From positions 2,667,507 through 2,731,506 of the forward strand of contig CM032121.1 in NCBI GenBank assembly GCA_018894105.1: a stretch of 64,000 nt of DNA, in the 5' to 3' direction. The translations under genes and the position numbers were made by a program. Numbering within the stretch: position 1 is the stretch's first letter; the number at the start of each line of letters is the position of its first letter. The notes under the pieces are model-generated. The model ran no database searches and was not told the DNA's origin. It saw only the letters and a program-made list of their open reading frames with translations. Shown in pieces: positions 59,128 through 64,000 of this stretch. The stretch is from Jacaranda mimosifolia. Taxonomy: Eukaryota > Streptophyta > Magnoliopsida > Lamiales > Bignoniaceae.

Positions 59128-59837
59128 TCTATATATACTATTAATAAAGCACATACCTTATTTTTGATATGTTTTCGTGTAATGTACTTAAAGTGTCCTC
59201 ACTTCTTTTCTTTAATCCTCATAACTATAACTTATATAATAACTAATATTTACAGTCCACACATACTATACTTATAAATATCATATTATCATATTTTTTA
59301 TGTTATTATACTAAAAAATTAAATAAATATCAAATATTACTTAAGAAATTAATTTTATACTAAAAAAAATTCATTTTAGTTACTTTATGCTATAAAAAAT
59401 TTAGTACATACATCGAATGTGCCAAAGTATACTTTTAATAGAAGGGTGGGATATAATTAATAGAATGTATGTACTTTACCTCCCTATGTTCTACCTAATA
59501 TTTGTAGATATTTCCATTCAGAAAAAATAATATTTGTAGATATTTGTGAAATATCTTATTAGATCTACCTAACTATGTTAACTAGCATAAGAGGTGAAGT
59601 ACCTACTTCCCTATGTTCGAATTAATATACTTATATGATCTTTTTTACAAATAAAATGTACATATGAGGTAGCTTACTCATACCCAAAACTAGTAGCACC
59701 ACGAAAATATATACCACTGTATTTTAATAAATATATTGTTTTTTAAAACATAATATTATACTAAAATAACTATTCATTTTACTTATTATATATTGTAAAA
59801 GTTTTAGTACATGCATCGAATGTGCCAAAGTTACTAG
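59128..59837 (+). mobile_element. Non-autonomous Helitron
   Basis: The 5' end TCTATATATACTATTAATAA follows an A. The 3' end has a decayed hairpin (GTACATGCATCGAATGTGCC region), then CTAG (59,834-59,837) before T. Insertion between A and T without target duplication is the Helitron pattern. No Rep or helicase coding. A second diverged 3'-end-like motif inside (59,400-59,430) hints at two related elements or an internal duplication. Confidence 0.6.
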
Positions 59838-60326
59838 TATGTATAATAATTATCAGCTATAAATTGATTGTAGCAAGAGTTAACTACGAGAGTATTTACT
59901 TCAAATTTGGCTAAATCAATTTCATTAATTGGTTGTAGTCGATTTCCTACTCTTGTATAGTATTAAATATGATCGGTTGTTAATCCAACGGTGTGGCTCC
60001 ATCACTACGAACCATCTAAACTTAAAAGGATAGGTCCAACTCGACATACTCATATAAATACTTCACTCACATAATATTAAAAATATGCTTAGTGTTGATT
60101 TGTTCCACTTTTGTTTCTACCGTTCCATCTTACTGAAGTAAATTTCGGATGATCAATTTGAAATTCATAGCTCTCAAAACCAGCTTCAAGGTAAAAACAA
60201 CCTTAGGCATCAAAATTAAGAATTCATTGAGTGCTTTTTGCTGATTTTAATGGTGCGTACGAGGGAGTCTTTAATTTCAGGATGGTAACTGTTTGGTAGT
60301 TCTTTATGTATTCTTGTCATTTAATA

Positions 60327-60327
<1 letters not shown>
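59838..60327. other. Low-copy arm segment
   Basis: Pairs with 8,420-8,961. No gene seen. Confidence 0.55.

Positions 60328-60367
<40 letters not shown>
60328..60367. repeat. (CA)n microsatellite
   Basis: About 18-19 CA units. The left-arm equivalent near 8,394-8,404 is only a short GT stretch, so the array expanded in this arm or shrank in the other. Confidence 0.95.
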
Positions 60368-60369
<2 letters not shown>

Positions 60370-61548
60370 TAAGGATAAGAATTGGGAAAGAATATAACAA
60401 ATTGAAGAGTTTGATGCATTAGATTAGATTATTTGTGATTCACAATCAATTAGTTGGATATTCTGACATATTAATTATATATTAGGATTGTATGTAAGAC
60501 TGCTTGTAAATTAGGGGATGTTTATGTAAGTTTATAAATTTTCCAAAATATCTTATAAAATGTTTAAAAATTTATAGAATGTTGCAAAGTGCAATAGTTC
60601 GTAAGATCATATAATCAAATATTAGGATTTGGTAAAATAAGATATTACAATCTTATAGGTTCTTTAAAAAAAGTAATGAGATCCTAATTTATTTTCAAAA
60701 TCTTAACAAATATTTAATTTGATCATTTTAATTACAAAATCATCATTATCAACATCTCATAAACTTTCAATTTTTAATCCAAAACTATTTTAATTACCAA
60801 CACTTTAATAACTTATTTTAAAATTAAGATTTTATTTCTTATAAGCTTCAAAAATATTTTATAAGATGTAGAAGTTTATAAGATCTTTTAAATAATTAAT
60901 TTAACCAAGTACTCTTTAGAGCAATGCAAAAAAGTCATTTTGTTATTTATTGTTTGTTTGTTTGTTTGTGCAGTAAATTTCATGATATATCATTCTAACA
61001 TTTATTTGGATGAAAAGACGAATGATATTATTACATTCATATATAGAGAACCTCAAGGAAAAGATTAACAAGTTAACAAATCTTGGTTCAAACCATCCAC
61101 ACACACTAATCTTGGTTCAAGGATAAGAATTGAGTAAGGATAACAAAATGAAAAGTTTGATGCGCTAGATTATTTGTGATTCACAATGAATTAGTATGAT
61201 ATTTTAATATATTATATATTGGGATTGTGTAAAAATTAGAATAATATGTGGAGAGCTTTAAAAGTCAGTCTACTTGTGAATTAGAATGTGCTTAGGTAAG
61301 TTTATAAGTTTATCAAAATATCTTATAAGATGTATGGGTTTATAAGATTCTAAAATAAGATATTAAGATCTTATAAATTAAATAAGATATTATGATCTTA
61401 TTGGTTCTTTAAAAAAAAGGAAAAAAATCCTAACTTATTTTTAAAATCTTAACAACGATTTAATTTTGATCATTTTAATTGCAAAATTATCATTACTAAT
61501 ATTTTATAAACTTTATTTTTTTATCCAAAACTATTTTAATTACCAACA
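60368..61548. repeat. TTATAAG-rich MITE-like DNA, outer end of right arm
   Basis: Pairs with 7,149-8,390 in reverse, including the tandem-unit motif at 61,078-61,105. The homology stops near 61,548. Confidence 0.7.
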
Positions 61549-62765
61549 TCCGGATTTTCTCTTATCAACACTTATAAATTTGTTTGGTTGTTAAAGAAAA
61601 GAACTGAAAGAAGAGGCATGATGAATGTTTTGAGAGATTGAGAGTGAGAGAGAGAGAGAGAGGTTAAATAGGATTTCCCCCCATTTTTCTCACTATTTTG
61701 TGAGGAAAATTCGCTTTCCTCAAATACATTATATTTTTTGCTAGATTTTCTTTTCTTTAATATTTTTCTTACCAACCAAACAATAAAAAATATTTTCATA
61801 GCATTTTCCTTTCTTTTCCTCACCAAAATTATGAAGCAAACATGCTGTTGAAGTACTTATTTCAATTAAAACAATGTTTTAATGTCATAATTGAGCTTTG
61901 CTACTATATTGAAAGATAAAACTATAAAAATACGCACACACAAAAAAAAATCTTATTTATTTTTTCAAATTTATATTTAAGATTTAATAACGTTATCATT
62001 GAATAATGAACATGGAAAATAAGTGGCCTAATCTACCCCGGTGCAAAGAATAGTACACCTATAATGCCACAATAATTGATGGGTAAGCAGATTTCACCTA
62101 AAATTGAGGTACATATCAATAACGTACATATGAATGCCACGAGTGTGACTGTGTGACGGACCAAAAACATAAAAACCTTCAAACTGTCACGTGAGTTTTT
62201 TCACCAAGAAATGCTTATGTCCTTTGTAACATAATTGATGGTGCACGGACGGGAAATTAAGGTTTTTTTTTTTTTTTTTTCATTGAATCAATAAAATGGT
62301 AGAATTTTGTTTTTGGATTGTGCCTATGTAGAATTAGTGATTGATAATATATATATATATATATGATTTTATAGATTTTTTTATTGTAAGAATTGATTTT
62401 TATATTACTTTAACTCTTATTGGACTTGTCCCGTTTAAATGGTGAAGCTCATTTTGAATGAATTTCTTTTATTTAATTAATTTGATTATTATTATTTGTT
62501 TAACGTTTAGCCCTTAAGGTCTTAATCTCTATAAATCACAAAATAAGACACAATATTAATATCTTCTATTAAGGGAGAAATGGAAATAAGAATCTTGCAT
62601 TAATCGACATACTATAATTTTCATTTTTTTATTACAAAAAGTAGTTTATCTCCACGTTTAAAAATTTTGTATATGTCTCTATCTTTGATGTGAAAGAATT
62701 AAATAACAAGAATTATGTTACATAGGTAATAAAATTTATAGGATGCTAATTTGACATAATTTCTA
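61549..62765 (+). repeat. Fourth, orphan copy of the PLAT upstream region
   Basis: 61,990-62,765 matches 38,828-39,560 in direct orientation, including CACGTG at 62,188-62,193. It stops before the poly-A/T region and the PLAT gene. The preceding 61,590-61,730 matches the end of repeat D (near 38,700-38,815), with about 240 extra bases before the CATTGAATAAT boundary. No PLAT coding exon is present. Confidence 0.75.
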
Positions 62766-62844
62766 TAGGTTTTTTAAAAAAAAAATTGTGAATTTTTTTT
62801 TCCACATAAATACCGTGATATGAGGGTGTTTACAATTTTATGAT

Positions 62845-62952
62845 AAGTTGCACTCATCAAGTGCAACTTTCATTTGGTCAACTGACAGCCAATGGAAGAG
62901 GAGGAATAGTACTATTGAAAGTTGCAGTCTACAACTGCAACTTTCAATAGTA
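62845..62952. repeat. Cluster of small perfect hairpins
   Basis: Hairpin 1: 10-bp stem AAGTTGCACT (62,845-62,869, loop of five). Hairpin 2: 18-bp perfect stem TACTATTGAAAGTTGCAG (62,910-62,927 with 62,935-62,952, loop of seven). Both share the motif GTTGCA(G/C)T. A third GCAACTTTGG copy follows near 62,970. The minus frame across it (62,838-63,041) is probably chance. Confidence 0.8.
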
Positions 62953-63041
62953 ATTAATTTGTAAATATTGCAACTTTGGCTGGCACACATAACTGCAGCC
63001 TTCACGCATTCTGTGAAGCCTCTAGACTTTAAAATTTCCAT

Positions 63042-63479
63042 GCATAAAGGAGAGGAAAAGGAGAGGAATAAAAAGAGATAAAAGAAAAAAGAAAAAAAAT
63101 AATTGTAGTAATTGTTTGATTATTTAAGGTGGAGAAATTTTATTAAGGTACGAATTTAAATTTTGAGTGCTAAATTAAAAATTTTTGCTTTAATAAATAT
63201 ATATTTATTCTTTGTGTTTGAAGTTCGTGAAGAAGGAAAAATCAGAAGGAGTTGAAAAAATATTATTCAACATTATTTTCTACCAATACTCAGGTGAATG
63301 TATTATTTTCATGTTTTTTTTTTCTTTTTTATTGGTATTTTTGTTCACTACAATGTATAGTGTTAATCAATTGTTATAGGATATGTATAAAACATTTGAA
63401 ATTATATTTAGGGGGTCAAATTGAAGAGGTCCAAAAATACTTATATGAGGACAAAAATTAATCTAATTTTCAAAACTTG
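63042..63479. other. AT-rich intergenic, nothing recognised
   Basis: No repeat partner or gene found in this window. Confidence 0.45.
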
Positions 63480-64000
63480 CCCAACCTCTTCCCACCTTCG
63501 GTTCTTTTTTGTTTCACCTCCAAATTAGAAACTAAAACCATGGTTGGATTCCTCTCAGCTCAAGGATCACAACCATACCAAATATGAACCAAATCGATGG
63601 TGATTTTGCCGGGAAAATTTAAGGCAACGGACCAAGGCGGCAGAGGAGGCGGGTTGTTGACTTCTGGTGGCGGAAACAATGAAATGCTAGGTGGGTTTTG
63701 ATGGGCTCGATGAGAGGAACACGTTGGTAAGCTCAATTTCTGGTTTGACGGCCGGAGGTAGAGTAATTGAGGTGGAAAGACGGCAATGCTAGGGTTTTGT
63801 GGTGGTTCTCGTCTAATTCACCGGCTAGGAGGCGGTGGACGGCGAAATTGGTTGAGGGGTTTTATGGGCTCAACGAGGTGCACTTTTTGGTCCAAACGGT
63901 TTGCACACAGGCGGCGCGTGAGCAGAGGCAGGCAGTGGCTCCGGTGGTGGTTGGACAGCTTGCTCCAAATTTAATTTTGGACGCGATGGGACTAAATTCG
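63480..64000 (+). mobile_element. GC-rich, LTR-like sequence running off the window
   Basis: An abrupt rise in GC with GGCGG-, GGTGG- and CTTCTGGTGGCGG-type sequence, resembling the GC-rich portion of the plus LTR at 12,200-12,560. The frame at 63,786-63,974 is arginine/glycine-rich and typical of such DNA. Probably part of another LTR or an unrelated gene edge; the window end prevents a decision. Confidence 0.35.

Larger units (their letters stand above)
38828..61548. repeat. Right arm of giant imperfect palindrome
   Basis: Reverse complement of 7,149-34,564, with the differences listed there. It keeps a complete gag-only element with target duplications, a single copy of the 1.37-kb unit, a complete Helitron, and 1.3 kb (57,786-59,127) lost from the left arm. 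The outer break is near 61,548, after ATTACCAACAT. Confidence 0.92.

Overview
This window looks like repeat-rich intergenic DNA from a dicot plant, but the species cannot be named from sequence alone. The evidence is an AT-rich background, one small intron-containing gene typical of seed plants (a secreted PLAT-domain protein, present twice), and LTR retrotransposons whose primer-binding site matches plant initiator tRNA-Met. Nested hAT-type and Helitron-type elements are also present. I found no rRNA, tRNA, CRISPR or bacterial-style operon.

The dominant feature is a giant imperfect palindrome. The left arm (about 7,149-34,564) reappears as its reverse complement in the right arm (about 38,828-61,548), around a 4.26-kb spacer (34,565-38,827). 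Each arm carries, from the centre outward: a PLAT upstream region, the PLAT gene, a solo LTR, a degenerate minisatellite, a low-copy stretch, a 1.37-kb segment (once on the right, three times in tandem on the left), a gag-only LTR retrotransposon with an hAT-type MITE inside it, a Helitron end, and TTATAAG-rich MITE-like DNA. The two PLAT genes (32,376-33,070 minus; 40,330-41,025 plus) are divergently transcribed, both look intact, and they differ by about ten residues.

The arms are not identical, so they act as a stratigraphic record. The gag-only element, its nested MITE, the solo LTR and the Helitron are in both arms and predate the inverted duplication. Confined to the left arm are the triplication, an ~840-bp deletion in the solo LTR, and a 7-kb block of scrambled retrotransposon pieces (9,108-~16,300). 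Further direct duplications surround the palindrome. Window positions 1-2,862 repeat inside the spacer at 36,485-38,827. The start of the PLAT upstream region occurs four times and always begins at the same CATTGAATAAT boundary. A 3.7-4.2 kb segment reappears in both arms.

Outside the palindrome are a G-quadruplex/CCATGG foldback element (4,512-4,995), an LTR-like fragment (5,697-6,590), a hairpin cluster (62,845-62,952) and a GC-rich LTR-like end (63,480-64,000). The two PLAT copies are the only convincing protein-coding genes; the remaining short open frames are chance or transposon debris. All similarity statements come from reading the sequence by eye; no alignment was computed.
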